From Eudromia elegans (taxonomy: Eukaryota > Chordata > Aves > Tinamiformes > Tinamidae), in NCBI GenBank assembly GCA_003342815.1, contig PTEX01000235.1:186001-250000 (forward strand): a stretch of 64,000 nt of DNA, given 5' to 3'. The position numbers and the translations under genes are program-made. Below the pieces are notes generated by a model that saw only the letters and a list, made by a program, of their open reading frames with translations, was not told where the DNA came from and did no database searches. Every line of letters starts with the position of its first letter. Positions within the stretch are counted from its first letter, which is position 1. This document shows positions 38,901-53,000 of the stretch, in pieces.

Positions 38901-41900
38901 AAAGGAGCACATTGCTCTCCCTTGAGGACCTTGGAACTGAATTGGGATTGGAACATCACCAGAATTATCACTGTACCCAGGGATCAGAAGTCTTTTTGCT
39001 TGTCACATATCCAGAGATCAGGCTAATATTAAGTAAAGGTTTAGACATAATATTTATAAACAAAAACTTTTCCCCTTGCAGTTTGAAGTTGGAAGGAGAT
39101 GACATGTGAAAACATGTTTTTTAGGGTTTTTTAGGGTTATGCTTAGACACAGATTCCTTCTTAGCTGCCTCAGGAGCTTAACTGGTTTGTGATGGAGGTG
39201 AATGAACCTCGCAGCGGGCTCAGGGTGAGCCCTGGTGTGTCCCTGATGCTGCATGTCCCCTGCTACCCCTGACCATTGCTCAAGCTGCTCAGAATAGCTG
39301 CTCTGCTCTCTCCCATTGCTGCCTAAAATTTAAGGAATGTCCCAGCTTTCCTGTCCTTATTTCCTTTACTGGACCCCAGGCCATTATATTATAGTGCAGG
39401 AGGTTGTAATTTCCTGCCATTTCCTTCAGCTGCTGATTAAAGTTACTTCTGTATCTCAACTAGTTCATCTCCAGTTGTTCGTGCCAGACACTTGATTGCA
39501 TTGCAGGTTTGAGATTTATCACACATGCTGCATCCCAGCAATGTAGCATATAAAACAATTCAGGAGATGGAGAACACGTACAGAGACCATTTACCTTCCA
39601 CCTGGGTGTCTTATTTAATTGGGATACAGGGCAGAATTTGAGGAAGTATGCAAACAAATACCAGAAGTTTAGATCAACTGCTTCACGCTGCAACTGTAGT
39701 ATTTGTTAATTGTATCTAGCTACATACGGACAGAAGATTTTTTACTAAAATCATTTTGCTATTCACAGAAAGCTGCAAGCAAAGCATGAACACCTGCGAT
39801 TTCAGACATGAGTTTTATTGTGCTGCACTGGCATTGCGTTTTGGCTTGGTCTGATTCTGCATTGTGTGGTTACTTGGGTGCAAACACATGGTTTCCTCTA
39901 GCTCTTCAATTACTTGTAGTTCCTGTTTAGCTGAGTAATTGCTCTGTAGAGTCCATTCTGTACTAAATACTCTTTTTGGTCTTTTTCATTGTTCTGGTCA
40001 CTCATTTATCTAGTTTTCAATGGAAACAATGTGTGTGTGAATACTCTGTGTACTGCTCTCTAATTACTTTGAAAGCTGTTAGCCATTTTCAGCCAAGTTT
40101 GACAGTTCTCTCAGCCCTTTATGTTGTGGGTATGTTTTTTTAAGTGACAAGGTAGATAGTAGTTATTACAAATAACTGTCATTAGGCATTGGAGAGTCCC
40201 CTTATGCTTCCACTGCCTAAGAGGCATTTGCTGGTATTTGTGTTTTCTTGGGTTTCAGCGAGCTGTTTTGGGGAAAGATACTATTGCTCGGGGGATACTA
40301 TTGCTTCCATTCTAATGATGGAAGTCGTTAGGAAACAGATACTGGTTTACTCTGCGTTCTTCAAAGTGCTTAACTTGCAAAACTGGCATGACTTATCAGG
40401 TGGCAGGTAATCTAAAAGTGGGGAGCAGCTTGGATAAGATGGTGTTGCCTCTTGTGATTCCCCTCTTCAGAAAAAAGTCTCCTTTTTAGGGAGGACATCA
40501 TTCTTAGATGAGGCACTAAACTAAGGTTGTGAATAGCTCAGTTCACCCTCTCGTGTTCTGTGGCCACGTTGGAGCCACAGAGATGCTTTCTGCTCGTGAG
40601 TGCAGCCGTAGAGGAGTAACTGTTGAAACAACAAACGGAAGTTGTAACTTCACCCCCCGAAGCCGCGCTATGGCAGAGCCTCCAGAGGAATGGCAGTTTT
40701 AAACCGCTTCTTCCTCAATTCCCTCTTCCTGGGCTGCTCCTAGTACTTGACCTACAGCAACACAAAGGCAACAAGATGGCAAGCCATTTATAACATTATC
40801 CTGGCATGAACTTTTAGGTAAAGAAGCCTTTCACGTTTGTCTTGTTGATCTCTTACTAAAGGACTGTAGATTTCTTACCACAGGAAAGTCTCTTATCATA
40901 GCTAGCTGTTACCAGAGGACCTACTGATGCAGCTTTTGCCCGTTTTGCCAAGAGTTGAAAGAGCTTTCTCAAACGTCCATGGCCAGCACATGGCAGAGTT
41001 AGGAAGAGGCACATCTCCATTGGTGCTGTGCCTGCTGTACCTTGGTCCTTCAAGGCAAAAGCCGTCAAGCAACCCTGGCAGAAAAGCTCTGAAGTATCTA
41101 GATCCTGGAGTTCTAACATATTCAGCTTTCGGCTGCCTACCCAAACCATTCACCAGAATAACCATCTCTTTATAGTATTTAGCAGAACAGAGGGTGGCTT
41201 TTGCTTGGCAGCATCAACTTACATTTCACTGTAGGCTTCAGCCTTTCTTTGAGAGATGCTTGCAAGCTTTGGGAGACCAAGGACAAGCTGGAGAGGGGCT
41301 GTGGGGTGTGAGCGGGAGCAGCAGGTGATGACCCTGATGGGCAGTGAAGGCTCAGCCCTCTGGTTGCTCAGTCAGCGCAGGTGGGTCTGAGACGTGCTCT
41401 GTGACGGCTTCTTGCTCCTGCTGAGCCTTTGGTTCCACATGGTTATTTCTCAACTGGATGGGAGGCTAAAAACCTGACATATGGGCTTTTATTGAACTAA
41501 AATTGCAGTTTACCTGATTTGATACCAGGACTGTCTCTTTTACTGAAGCAAAAAAAGGCAGTTGTCTAAGGCAATCAGTGTGTTCAGTATGATAGCAGGT
41601 TGTGAGCACTGAACCTCTGTGGCGTGACATAAATTGTATGCTTTTTTCAGCAGAGTGCTGACTGCAAATAGATAGGCATTTTGCAGGTTTTATCCAACTT
41701 TGCCTATGTATGTCAAGAACGTCTGTGATCTGCTAAAAAGTCACACTGAATTGCAACCAGTCTGTATTTTATTTTATTTAAATAGAGCTAATCATGTGTT
41801 CTGATGCACTGGGCTGGCGGGGGCTACTTGGAAAAGCAGCATTTTGTGACCCAAACTCCTTTCCCGGGAAGGAGGGCTGTACAGAGGAGCTCTGTACAGA

Positions 41901-43020
41901 CGGATGGTAACTTGAACCATGTCTCATGGATGTGGAACTGCACCCTAAGGCTTTTCCAGGTTTACTGTAGACAGATCCTCCTCCAGTTTCTTGTTGAACT
42001 AAATCCCAGATTGAGTTCTAAGGATCCTTTGGAGAGTAGTGGCTTGTTTTGTTGGATTTTTACCTATGTTTGGTCTCTTCTTAGGTGATGACCTATCCCC
42101 AGAAAAGGGGATGATTTGGTAATTCAACCTGACATTTATTTACCTAATGTAAATCAAAAAAATGTGACTAAACATTCAAAGATCGATACCTCTCAACTAC
42201 TGGGGATGCTGATAGAAGGCACCAGCCTGTAAAATCTACTTTCCACTTCAACAGACCTCCAAACATCCTGAAAATTCAGCTTTTTACCTCTCTCTCCTTC
42301 TAGTCATTTAATGCATTAGCATATGCGTTTGGGTGTCATTTTCTTCTCCTCACGTTAGTGTTCCTGACTCAGTGTGTCCTACTTAACTTATGTTAGCGAG
42401 CTCTATTTAGGGGCTTACTTTACTGTAGCAAAATGGCCTCATATATATGTTCAGCAATATTCTAGATGACTGGAATGCTACTGCCAATGTGCATGTTACC
42501 TTCAGGGACTTGCTGCTCTGAACCATTGCCACGTAATGGAAAAATCTGTGGAAGTATATTGTTGTAAAGCCCATCTCTAGTGCAGGAGGTAAAGCTGATA
42601 GGGACACTAATCCAGGCATGTGGAATGGACCCTTGCAGGTACCTAAGGACCACAGCAAATTGTCTTGCTTTGCACTGTGTCTGCATGTTATGTGGTCACT
42701 GTCTTTTCTCAGCGGCAAAGAAAAAAGAAACTGGGTCTGATTTTGTATATGGGACATGAGGATTGGAATATACTGTGAAACAGGGAAAAAATGGCATTTT
42801 CTAATGCAGAGTAGTCCTGCCCTCTTCCCGAAAGCTGTTTATACACCATAGACCTACATAGTTGAGAGACAGCTGTGATAAACTGCTGTACCTAAAGAGA
42901 GATCTCACCTGTGGTTTTGTTTATATTTTTTGGTATATTTGCTTATATAATCTCCCTTGTCAGTTATTCTTTCCTATTTTATTTTAAGGCCCCATAAGCT
43001 TACAAACTTCATTATTCTTA
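36000..43020. other. Intron 1 sequence, nothing recognised
   Basis: AT-rich intron DNA. Small local repeats occur: CAACTCAAG twice near 37742-37760, an A-rich tract at 38251-38294, and a 12-bp direct repeat GATACTATTGCT at 40277 and 40294. No exon or RNA gene was supported. Confidence 0.5.
38251..38294. repeat. A-rich low-complexity tract
   Basis: A purine tract dominated by A with scattered G, such as GGAAAAAGAAAAAAATGAAA. There is no LINE or retrocopy body directly upstream, so it is not an obvious retroposon tail. Confidence 0.85.
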
Positions 43021-43035
43021 TACTCAGCCCTTATT

Positions 43036-43581
43036 TACTCAGCCCTGGTGAGGCCGCACCTCGAGTACTGTGTGCAGTTCTGGGCTCCCCAGTGCAGGAG
43101 GGACGTGGAGCTGCTAGAGAGAGTCCAGCGCAGGGCCACAAAGATGATTAGGGGCCTGGAACATCTGCCCTATGAGGAAAGGCTGAGAGAGCTGGGCCTC
43201 TTCAGCCTGGAGAAGAGAAGACTGAGAGGGGACCTGATTAATGTATATAAATATCTCAAGACAGGGAGTGAGGAGGAGGGGGCAGGCCTCTTCTCAGTGG
43301 TGGCCAGTGATAGAACTAGGGGAAATGGCCAAAAATTGAGGCACCAAAAGTTCCACAGGAACTTGAGGAAGAATTTCTTAACAGTGAGGGTGACAGAGCA
43401 CTGGAACAGGCTGCCCAGAGAGGTGGGGGAGTCTCCTTCTCTGGAGATCTTCAAAACCCGCCTGGACACCACCCTGTGCCACATGCTCTAGGGGACCCTG
43501 CGTGTGCAGGGGGGTTGGACTAGATGACCTCTAGAGGTCCCTTCCAACCCTAGCCATTCTATGATTCTATGATTCTATAAG
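43036..43581 (+). mobile_element. Young CR1 LINE, 5'-truncated
   Basis: This is a sense-oriented CR1 starting within ORF2 at TACTCAGCCCTGGTGAGG. The frame is open from the start of the element to the stop at 43489-43491 (GTG at 43048 is codon V, not a true start). It encodes [14 protein letters not shown] through [10 protein letters not shown] and CHML. The 3' UTR follows with GGGGTTGGACTAGATGACC and a tail of three ATTCTATG-type units ending ATTCTATAAG. It lacks the reverse-transcriptase active site. Close similarity to the 26445 copy, with about three residue differences in 147, points to recent insertion from the same subfamily. Confidence 0.96.
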
Positions 43582-45956
43582 CTGCCACAGCTGTTTATGC
43601 CGTGATGAAGTGTCAAGCTTGTGTGAAGTTTTTGGCTTGCCGTTAGAGCTACCAAAAGCTGTGAGTATCGGAATGTCTAAGGGGTGAGGGGAAGGTACAA
43701 CACCGCGATGACTCAAACTCTGCTTCTCGGAGCTGTTGCTTGTTTGCATCAACTTAGGACCAAAGTGACAGTACTTGAAAGCCTGCCCACGCCTTCCGTC
43801 AAATAACCGTGATGGAAAGTCTTTTTCCTCACATGCTGGTAGAAGTGATCTTCACTTTGATTAATCAGACTTCATAAAATAAATGGAGTGCGAATCTTGC
43901 TCCTTGGTGTTACATTTTGCTTTTTCCACCTTCAAAGATCAGCCTTGACGGCGCGTACGTTCAGCAGAGTCTCAGTGCTTTCAGAGGCCTGAAATACCGT
44001 GTACTAAGAGGAGTGTTCAGCTTGTGAAGGGAACTTGGAAATATTAGCTAAAGCAATGCCCGAATAGAATATTAATTTGGCTATGTTATAAGCCATTGAG
44101 TCTCATAAATCTCTACAGAGAGGTGGTGATGCAGAAAGTATTTAGTTTAATAAGCTGAATGTGATCCTTGTCTCCTTGCTTTCATGCACTGCCTTCTTGC
44201 ATGTTTTTGTACAGTGCTTAGCACATCGGAGCAGTGAACCGAAGAAACGGCAGGCTCTGGTAATTCATGTTTTTGTGCTACCGTTTTGTAGCATATTTCT
44301 CTTCATTTGGAAGAAAATGTACAAGGAGTCTAAGTAGGAACACTGTTCAAATTGTTGTTGACTACAATCTCTGTTAATGAACTGATGCTATCTTATTATA
44401 GAAGATGCCAATTCCTTTCTCTTCATATTTTGAAGATCAACTTGTGAAGAACAAAGTCTGAGATAGTTAACAATTCCAGGAGCACGTTGATCTCCCATCC
44501 AAGCAATGGATTTGTGTTAGGATACATTAAAAGTTATAAAACTTAGGTTAATCAGTAATATGTTTGAAGACCTGGTTATGAATCAACTGTAACATTGTTC
44601 CTGACCTAGGCTGCCGAGGGGTCATCGAGGAGTAATGATGACGGAAGCCCAGAAGTTAGATGGATACAATTGTCACTGCGATGTTCCTTGTGATACTGGG
44701 GATATTCAAAATGTTAATTGGGCAGTAAATTTTATCTCTAAAGGAAGTTCCTGGTAAATGTTTGGGGCGTGTTCAAACTACGCCAGGTTCTAAGAGGATT
44801 TTAGTTACTACAGTTTATAACATGTTATGCCAGTATATACCAATAAATACTGATATACAACAATGCCAGCTACCAATAGGAATGTTTGATGGTTTTATTT
44901 GGGCATCTAGATTGTCTTTCTTTTCTGTGCCTACATAGCACAGATTATGCTTGTAGGCAAGAAGAGAAATTAGAGATTTGAGGATACAGAGCTGTTCTTT
45001 TATAGATTTTAAGAATTGTGCACAGTGCAATTTTTGCATATGTAGTTAAGAGGAAAGGTTGTCATGCTAGTTGCTTAATTCTCAGGCTGCACATTGATTA
45101 TGGCAGAAATGCAGTTTGTGTTCAAAGAGTAGTTATTCTCTGAAAAGTACGGCAAATTCAGATGGCTGTGCAAAGACTTATGCATATGGAAATGAGAAGA
45201 TTAAACAATTTTAGTGCTTTTCTTTTTTTTTTTTTTCCCATAATTGCAAAGCCATGCGTTCTTGAGCAGAAACACTGCTTGCAAAAGCAAACACAATTTC
45301 TCTTCAGCATGCAACCTGCTAGAAAAACCTTACTTCCTTATGAAAGGAAAGAAGTGCCAGTCAAAATAACTATCTCAGGATGGGAAGGAGTCTTGTATGT
45401 AGGGGCTGTATTTATCTGAGCTATCGACTGTAGAACTATCGATTCTAGTGGAGTCTGCTCTCAGGGGTCTGGTCTTAGAGGTAGCACAAGATTTCGTGTC
45501 TCCACAAAGGGATATAGTGGGCAGGGGAGCAGAAGGTAACATTGCTGCAGCTCATACATAGCATTGACAGTGCCTAGTGAGCTGTTTGTCCTGAGACCGA
45601 CATCAGCAACTTGCTGATTCCTGAGCGAATGGTGCTGTGCATGTTGGGAGGCAGAACCCCTCCCTGCTCCTCTCCAGTGCATCTCCTACGCTGCAGCCAC
45701 CTGCTTGGCAAGAGGCCCCGCAGGGTTTTTAGTGCAAGTGTTAAAAGGAGAAAAGGGGAGAGAAATGCAAGGGTGGGTAACGAGGTAAAAGGCAAGAACT
45801 GAGTAGTCTTAGCGCTACTGTGGTAGCCTGTGCTCATCGATCATGGAGGAGCAGTTGTGTTCACAAGTGAATTGTTGGCAAGTGTTTTATTTGTTGGATT
45901 TTATACCCACTGGATATAATCTGTATTTCAGAGGAGTAGGAGGATTTGTGGGGTTT

Positions 45957-45977
45957 CTTGTTTGTTTGTTTGTTTTT
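45957..45977. repeat. (TTTG)n microsatellite
   Basis: Four to five TTTG units followed by a T run, in AT-rich intron DNA. Confidence 0.85.
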
Positions 45978-46183
45978 GGGGAAAAAAACTTTTCTGTTTC
46001 TGAAATATTTCTTTTCTAATTGCCATGTTGATAATGCTGACATTGTGAGGTGTTTTATTTGAACACAGCACTGTTTGAAAGCTGCAGAAATCATTTTTTT
46101 CTTAAATCTTGCAGAGTAAATAAAATCTGCTCTACCCAGATAAGTTTATAACTTTCAAAAAAGAAAAACAAAGATGTCTGTGT

Positions 46184-46256
46184 GAATATACATATAATAT
46201 AATTACATATTATATACATATATATTTTTACACTCATACGTGCACGTATACACGTG
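46184..46256. repeat. AT-rich alternating tract
   Basis: Alternating TA/CA sequence (ATACATATAATATAATTACA and onward) passing into ACGTGCACGTATACACGTG. The last part is alternating purine-pyrimidine with near-palindromic ACGTG motifs. Confidence 0.8.
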
Positions 46257-49200
46257 AAAAAGATTGAAATGAAGAAACTGGTCATTTAGCCAGTTACAAA
46301 CCCCCTGTTTAAACTTGTGTAGTTGGCATGATCTTTTTTTGTGGGTGATGCACAAATGTTGCACACACATGTGTGCACAGACACATATGTATGCACACTT
46401 TGATAGGCAAAGGTGGTGGTTCTGAGCTGAGGTTGGTGGGTGGCGGGGATGGTAGTTATGTTAATGGCATCATCAAAAAGTTAGAAAGCCTAAGCGGGAA
46501 GTTCACAATGTACGTACGGAAGTCTGACTGTCTTTTTAGGCGGTTCTATGTCTTGTTTCTTGTATGTTAACATTCTACTGTACTGTACAGTGCCTTAAGA
46601 TGGGAAGGGAAAACCGGATGGGGAAGAAGTAACTTATTTCAAGCTTCTGCATTGTCTTAAATCAGGAAATGGCCTTATCTGGAGGATAATTCTGAGAATC
46701 AGAAGTGTCGTGTGTGCATGTTGGTTTGCTATAAACTTTGTTTAATGCTTGTTATGAAACAATATGACTGTTTTCTTCTTCTTTAATAGCAGTTTCTTTA
46801 GGCATAGTGGTCTAAAAGTAGGAAATACTTCCTTCGGATCCTCTTCAAGGAAGGGGAAGTGTAAGGAGAAAATTTCTAATAACAAGAAAAAAGAACCTTT
46901 TTTTTTAGTAATGAGAAGACCAAAGAAGTGGCTTTGTGCAGTACTGAGGAGTAGAGGGTAGTTTTGGAGATTTACCATTGCATATTGCATTTAACCAAGG
47001 GGCCAGTCAAGACTCAAGAGGAAGTCAAGACTCAAGACTAGGGCAGAGCAGGTCCAAAAAAAAAAAAAAAAAGACTGACTGTTCAAGTTGTAGTTGTGTC
47101 TGATGGTGAAGAGAGACCAGAAGGGCAGCGTGTGTGGGCAACTTAGTGCCACATATCCCTGAGGAGGGACCTCTGGGCCTAGCACAGGAGGCTTTTCCTG
47201 GAGCTCCACATGGAGCTGGGAGGTTGCCTGTGTACATTGGTGTTGAAGCAGGGCCTAGAGCTGCCCAGGGTCCAGAGATGCTCAAGTGCCCAGGCTGGTG
47301 TATCTGAGATCCAGAGGAGCAGTGTTCAGAAAGACACAAGCTCCTGTCCTGTCATCTTGGTGACACCTAATGCTCTTTGATTGTCTCAGCACAGAGCTGA
47401 GCCTTCCTGATTCTTCATCCTCCCAAGTCGCCAGGTCTACCAGCATCTCAGTTAGCTGGTTAAAAATGACATGGGCTTTTCTGCACTACGCAGCAGACGT
47501 TGTACTAATACATGTGGAAGAAAGGTTAACTTTTTTTTTTCCTTGAGTGCAGCAGGAGTCTTTTCAATGAATAATAAAGCACATTTGAAGCTTTGGAGAA
47601 AGATCTTTTGAAGATGAATGATTTTTAATTATAGTGTTTGTGGTGTATAACAGTAGTTATCTGTGCCTATCTTTTATTGCAGAATTATATTTCAGGTGAA
47701 TTGTATGGCAGAGCAAAGGTGACTTTTGTTGTTCTTTTCTTCAGGAGCTGAGTGTAGAGAAAAATTGAACCTGGTTTTGTGAGTATTTCTCAACTAATGC
47801 AGAATCCTATCTCAATGTCTGGGATTAGGGACTAAGCTTTAAGGACTATGTAATATTATATGGTGGATATATTATCCATTCTTATGAATGGATGTAAGTC
47901 CTGGTCAGGGAGCTTTGATACCCTTCCTGTACAGACAGCTTCATTTTCTTTCTGATTTTGATTCCTTTAAATTCAACACTTTTTGTTTGTTTGTTTTTCT
48001 TCTCTGTAAAGGAGTTGATAGAAGTGGCACTCAGGCTTAGGAAGCAAAAACCTTCTCATCTCGGCCCCAGTCTGGGCTGTTCAGGTTTTCAGTCAGGAGA
48101 GTGGCATGTTTGGGGTTCATTTGGAGGAATCCTTTTCTACCTCAAGAACAGATTTCTCTTGCACTCCTCTTGTTCCTCCCATCCAAGTTGACATTAACAT
48201 CGTCTCCTTGAGATGTGTTGATAATTGTGTGACATCCTGTTTGATTTTTAAGATTTTAGTGTCATCTCTTTGTGGCTTTTCCCAATCTAACAGCTGTCTC
48301 TTGACATTGTTTTGCAGGTATTTTATCCTTGGCAAATGATTTGTAAAGTCTTTGCCATTTCTGGTTGGTAATTTGTTCTCAATTCAAAATGAACGATTGC
48401 TTTGTTAGTGGTAGCATTTGCCTCTTCAAAATGATTATCCAGCTTTCTCGTGTCTGCCTAAATATCATGTGCTTAGATGACTCCAAAGGAAACATGTCTG
48501 GGTACTGTGTATCTAAATATAGCAATAATAATCCCTAGCTTTCTTCTTTTAGTCACTAGGAGAAATTTCTGTTTGTGGCAAGTACGGACTGAGATAAGTC
48601 AATGTTGACATCTGTTGCAGTACTAATTTCTGATGTCTCTGTTGCTCTTGGAAGAAGAAATTATTTTTCTGTGAAAATCTCTGAAGTTGTCTTTGTTCTC
48701 TTTTAGTTATTAATTTTTTTTTTTTTTTAATGTGAGAGAAGTGCATGGTTTTCTTCTCTCAAAATTGTCACCTTTCTCCTCTTCTCTGAAATTACTGCTG
48801 GCTGTAGTCCCAGTATTTTGGGGGAATAATGGATTCTATTTTAGTCTGCAAAGATTTAATTGCTGTGAATAAGGTTTACAATTATCTCCTTTTCTGTCTG
48901 AGAAATTCCACTAGCTGTTTTAGATGCATTTAAACTGCTCCACCATTCTAAATTCATGTCATATGAATTTGGTAATCTGTGCCTGGCCTTTGCATGTAAT
49001 TCAGATTACCCTTTCAGTGTTGGTTTTCTGCACCAAGTGACAGAGAAATTGCATTTCAATTTCAAGTAACAGGAAAATTCTTTGAAAGAGAACTTGGGGT
49101 CTGATTTGATATTTTTTTAAAATTTGTTTTTTCTTCTTCTCTTCTGTGCCCAAGGTAATCTTGGGCCTGTGGAGTGGGAGTGAACTGCCCACACACGGGC

Positions 49201-50022
49201 ACCTGCTGTGTGAGTGTCAAGAGTGACATGGACATACTCTGCTGCCCGTGAAGAGAAATAGACATTTTGTGGGAATGTAAACAATGGAAATATGTCAGAT
49301 GAATCATATCCCCAGATCCTTCTCTTTATTGGTCATAAATAAAGTCTGGGTATTAGCTCAGACTTAGCTGTCTGCACCACAGACATCTGACCACATCTCT
49401 TGCCTGGGGACTACCCTTGCAGCAGCAATCACGTGTAGGTGTTTGAGACACCTAGGAGGATTAAAAATACGTGGCTTCTTGATTCGTAGCCAGTGTAACT
49501 TCAGGCACACAGGGGAAGGCAGCAGCCTCTGAGCTTGATGCTGAAGACAAACTTGTCTTAGACCAGCAGTGTCCCCCTTGGCCTGTGCCTGTGCAGCTGG
49601 CTGGCTGGCCCAAGGTGCTCTCCGAAGTGGAAAAAAAATGGATTTTCCAAAAGAAGATCAGTATGTGATATACACAGGTGCATAGCAATAAATTATAAAA
49701 AAAAAAAAAAATCCTTTTTTCACTAGTGGTCTCATGAGACAAATTTCACATTTCTTCTCCAGAAATGTTAGTTTAAGCAGGACCTGTCTTCCCCATCACT
49801 TCCTGTTTCTTTCTCCATATAGTCCCATCAGTTTTGCTGCAGTCATACGTTGATTAAAAAATAAATAAAACTCTTTTTGCCACACAGGTGTACCTGTGTA
49901 GCTTCCCACAGTGACATGGGAAAGTGTAGTTGCTTATTGCTAGCACAGTCAGCAGAGGAAATACTTCTGCAAATTCACCTTTGCTCTACTGGCTGAGAAA
50001 TTTCCTCTCTTGTTGAATTTCT

Positions 50023-50064
50023 GAATTCTTCAGCTCTTGAATTGAATTCTTCAGCACTTGAATT
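50023..50064. repeat. 21-bp tandem duplication
   Basis: Two adjacent 21-bp units, each starting GAATTCTTCAGC and ending CTTGAATT, differ at one base (T or A at unit position 13). This is a simple recent duplication. Confidence 0.95.
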
Positions 50065-53000
50065 GTGCATGGTTTTCTTCTCAGTCTTCATGCAGCTCTC
50101 TTTAAGGAACATTTAGAATCATGTCAAGGGGATAAGAAATTCCTTTTGAATTTCCAATTTCATTCACTGCCTTGGTGCGTATCTCACATTTGCAGAACCT
50201 TAATCATAATTTCTGAGAACAAGTTGTTCCTTACTGCAACACGATGCAGGGCACCATAACATTCTGTTATTTCCTGATCTGTCTGGCTATATATTTTACA
50301 AGTCTTGGCAAGATTTTAATTTCCTAGTGGCTTGGGAGAAATGATAAAGGTTGCATGCAAATTACAGTTGTTTCTGGTTCCAGCATCAGACCTGATTCTT
50401 GTCGTGAGCTCTCCGTGAGACTGTTGCTTCTTCTGGTTACACTGCGGAGCATCTGTCTGGTCAGTGCTGAAGTCTGTTTATGCTGGGCTCCTCTTTAACC
50501 TGTGGGCCACATAGGATACAACTGGCTATCTTTAGTTATAGTTGCTGTTAAAATACCTGGCTTGTCCAGGTTGCTGTGGTGGTGCTAACTGCAAAGTACT
50601 TGATAGCCAGCTGGTTTTCAGGATGCCCAGATGCTTTTGCACATTTGGACTTAGATTAAGATTTTATAGGAGCCGGTGATGCTTTTGCCATCAACCTCAG
50701 AAGGGGTAAGATTCATTGGGAAGTCAGATTTGCTGTGTAGGTGGGGAAAAAAGGCGTCTCTGGAGAAACGAGGGTGCAACCGTGTGGTTGCCTGATGCTG
50801 TGACGATGACGTGCCTATGCAGCCCATGTGCACACACAAATGGCCCTGGCCACTGGGTGCAGTGACAGCATATGCCAAAAACCTGCTTTGGGTACCACAG
50901 TGATGGGCCACAGGCAGAGTCTGGAGGTGGAGTTCCTCTGTGAGGATAATCCAGTGCATTTGGCTGGAAAGGATATGGCTTCATCCAAAATCCAGCGCAT
51001 GTGCACAGGGACAGGCACTTGCATTCTCACTTGTGTTTCTGCTCTCGCATAGAAATTCTGCATTCAGCCCCGATTCCCCTTCACTTTTTTTGGAGCTGCT
51101 TTTATCAGGGTCCCTGCATTGACTCTGTCTCCAGTTCAATATTGCACTTGATATTTTTCATCTGTGAGGTTCAGACAACAGAAATTTTCAGCACCTTGCT
51201 CACTATTATATGAAAAATTGGTGCTTTCGGTGATATAACATTTCATTGAACTTTGAATATATCGCCTGAAAAATACCATAATATTTGGTGTTTGGTACAG
51301 ATATTTGTGCATGTATGCTTCTACACTTGTTTACACATACACACAAATGTTTTGAGCGATCATCAAGATCTGTAAAGATGGAAGATTAAGACAGGTCTTG
51401 CCCTTCTGCAAACTTTTCAGGATTAAGATGCTGATATTTCATTAGTTTTCATCTACTTAAACTTTCATGGCTTCAAAAATGAGTTCTTGAAAAGTAATTT
51501 TAATAATAAAAGTAGAAAGGTTGAGTTGTAACCCATATTTCTCTGGCAGAGGGCCACTGTATTTTTTTATGCATGGTCCCCATCCTACAGATATTCCATT
51601 TAAGGTTCTCTCAGAGGAAGAGTGATGGATGTAAAACTCTAACAGCAGGACATATTTCTTTTCTAAGGTATTCTTAAAAATTACCAATGTGTGAGGGGCT
51701 GTGCATTCATCTTCTACTTGCAGAATATTATTAATAAAGCTCTACATCATGTCTTCTTTTGTTCTTTCTTTGCCTTGTATTTGGGTGCTCTCATACATAC
51801 AGTTTTCCATGATGACTTTTAAAAAACTTATTAGCCAGTTGACTTCTTTGAGGTTGTAGGGGCTTTGTGATACCTGCTGTGGTAGAGGAGTATTGTGAAT
51901 AAGGCATTAGGGCTTATCTGTGGAGGCGTGGACACCCTCTGTCACACTTGTGAAGATTAGCTTGGGGCTAATTGAGGTTGGCAGTTGTATAAAAGGGATT
52001 AGTACCATCACCAGCAGACCCTTGCAGTTAACTCTCACACATGCTAAATATGAAAGTTTATTTTTTTTCTTAAGCTCGGACCAGTTTTGCATAGGCAATT
52101 TATCTTGATTTTGCTTAACCCTGAGAAAGCTGAGGCTGTGGTCTAGAGCATCATTGCCTAATGGTGTGGGATTTATTGAAATGCTTTAAACCCTTAACTT
52201 GCTTCAGTGCAGGTATAAGGAGAGCTTTTATTTACAATAAACTGATAGTGTTCTAGAGAAGAAAGGGTGTGTTTTAGCATGTGCTTTCAAAAGAAGAGCT
52301 TTAGGAAGTAATTTTTTTAAATGGTAGTTTGTTTTTTCCATGAAGCCTTGTGTGCAAACATTCACTTTGGAGCTTATAATCAAGATAAAATATTTTAATT
52401 TCAAGGTAAGAATCCAGTTTGGTGAATATTTGGCTGTTTTCTTACAGTATTGTGTTAGCAGGCAAAGATGCTCTTTCTCGGGGCTGGAAACCCCTTGCTG
52501 TCGCTGGCCCTTGGTCAGCTCAGCGGCTGTGACTGCCTGCTCCTGCCTGGGAGCTGGCGGTGACTGAGGCTCGGACAGAGTCACCTTCCCATGTCAGCCT
52601 CGTGGCTCTGCTGTGGCCCTGTGAGACACCCTTGTGTTCTAGTCCATCCTTGGCCTACTGTGCGTGAGGAGTTGAACAGCTCATGGGAATACACGTGGAA
52701 GTGCCTACTTTTTTCCCTATTTCGGATTTGTGGAGATGTAGGAACCTGGGTTCTTAAATGTGGCCTCAAAAAGACCTCCGAAGAGCTTTCTCATCTGCAT
52801 AGAGCTCAAAACCACTGTTGGTAGCTGTGTTCTCCCCATGTTGCCTACTGCTGAGTACTGACTGTCAGTAAACTTCCCATTTCATCCTTCAAGGTCCTTC
52901 TAAACAACAAGAAGACAAAGGTGGTAAAATAGCTGGGAGTAATAGGAAGAAAACTTGTGTTCTCAGGATGTGTGCAGTTTCTTTTCTTAGGATTATATGA

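Noticed and set aside
39115-39136. Telomere-like TTTTTTAGGG repeated twice
   Set aside because: Only two units and a 10-base period, not an array of TTAGGG hexamers; most likely a chance or slippage repeat.
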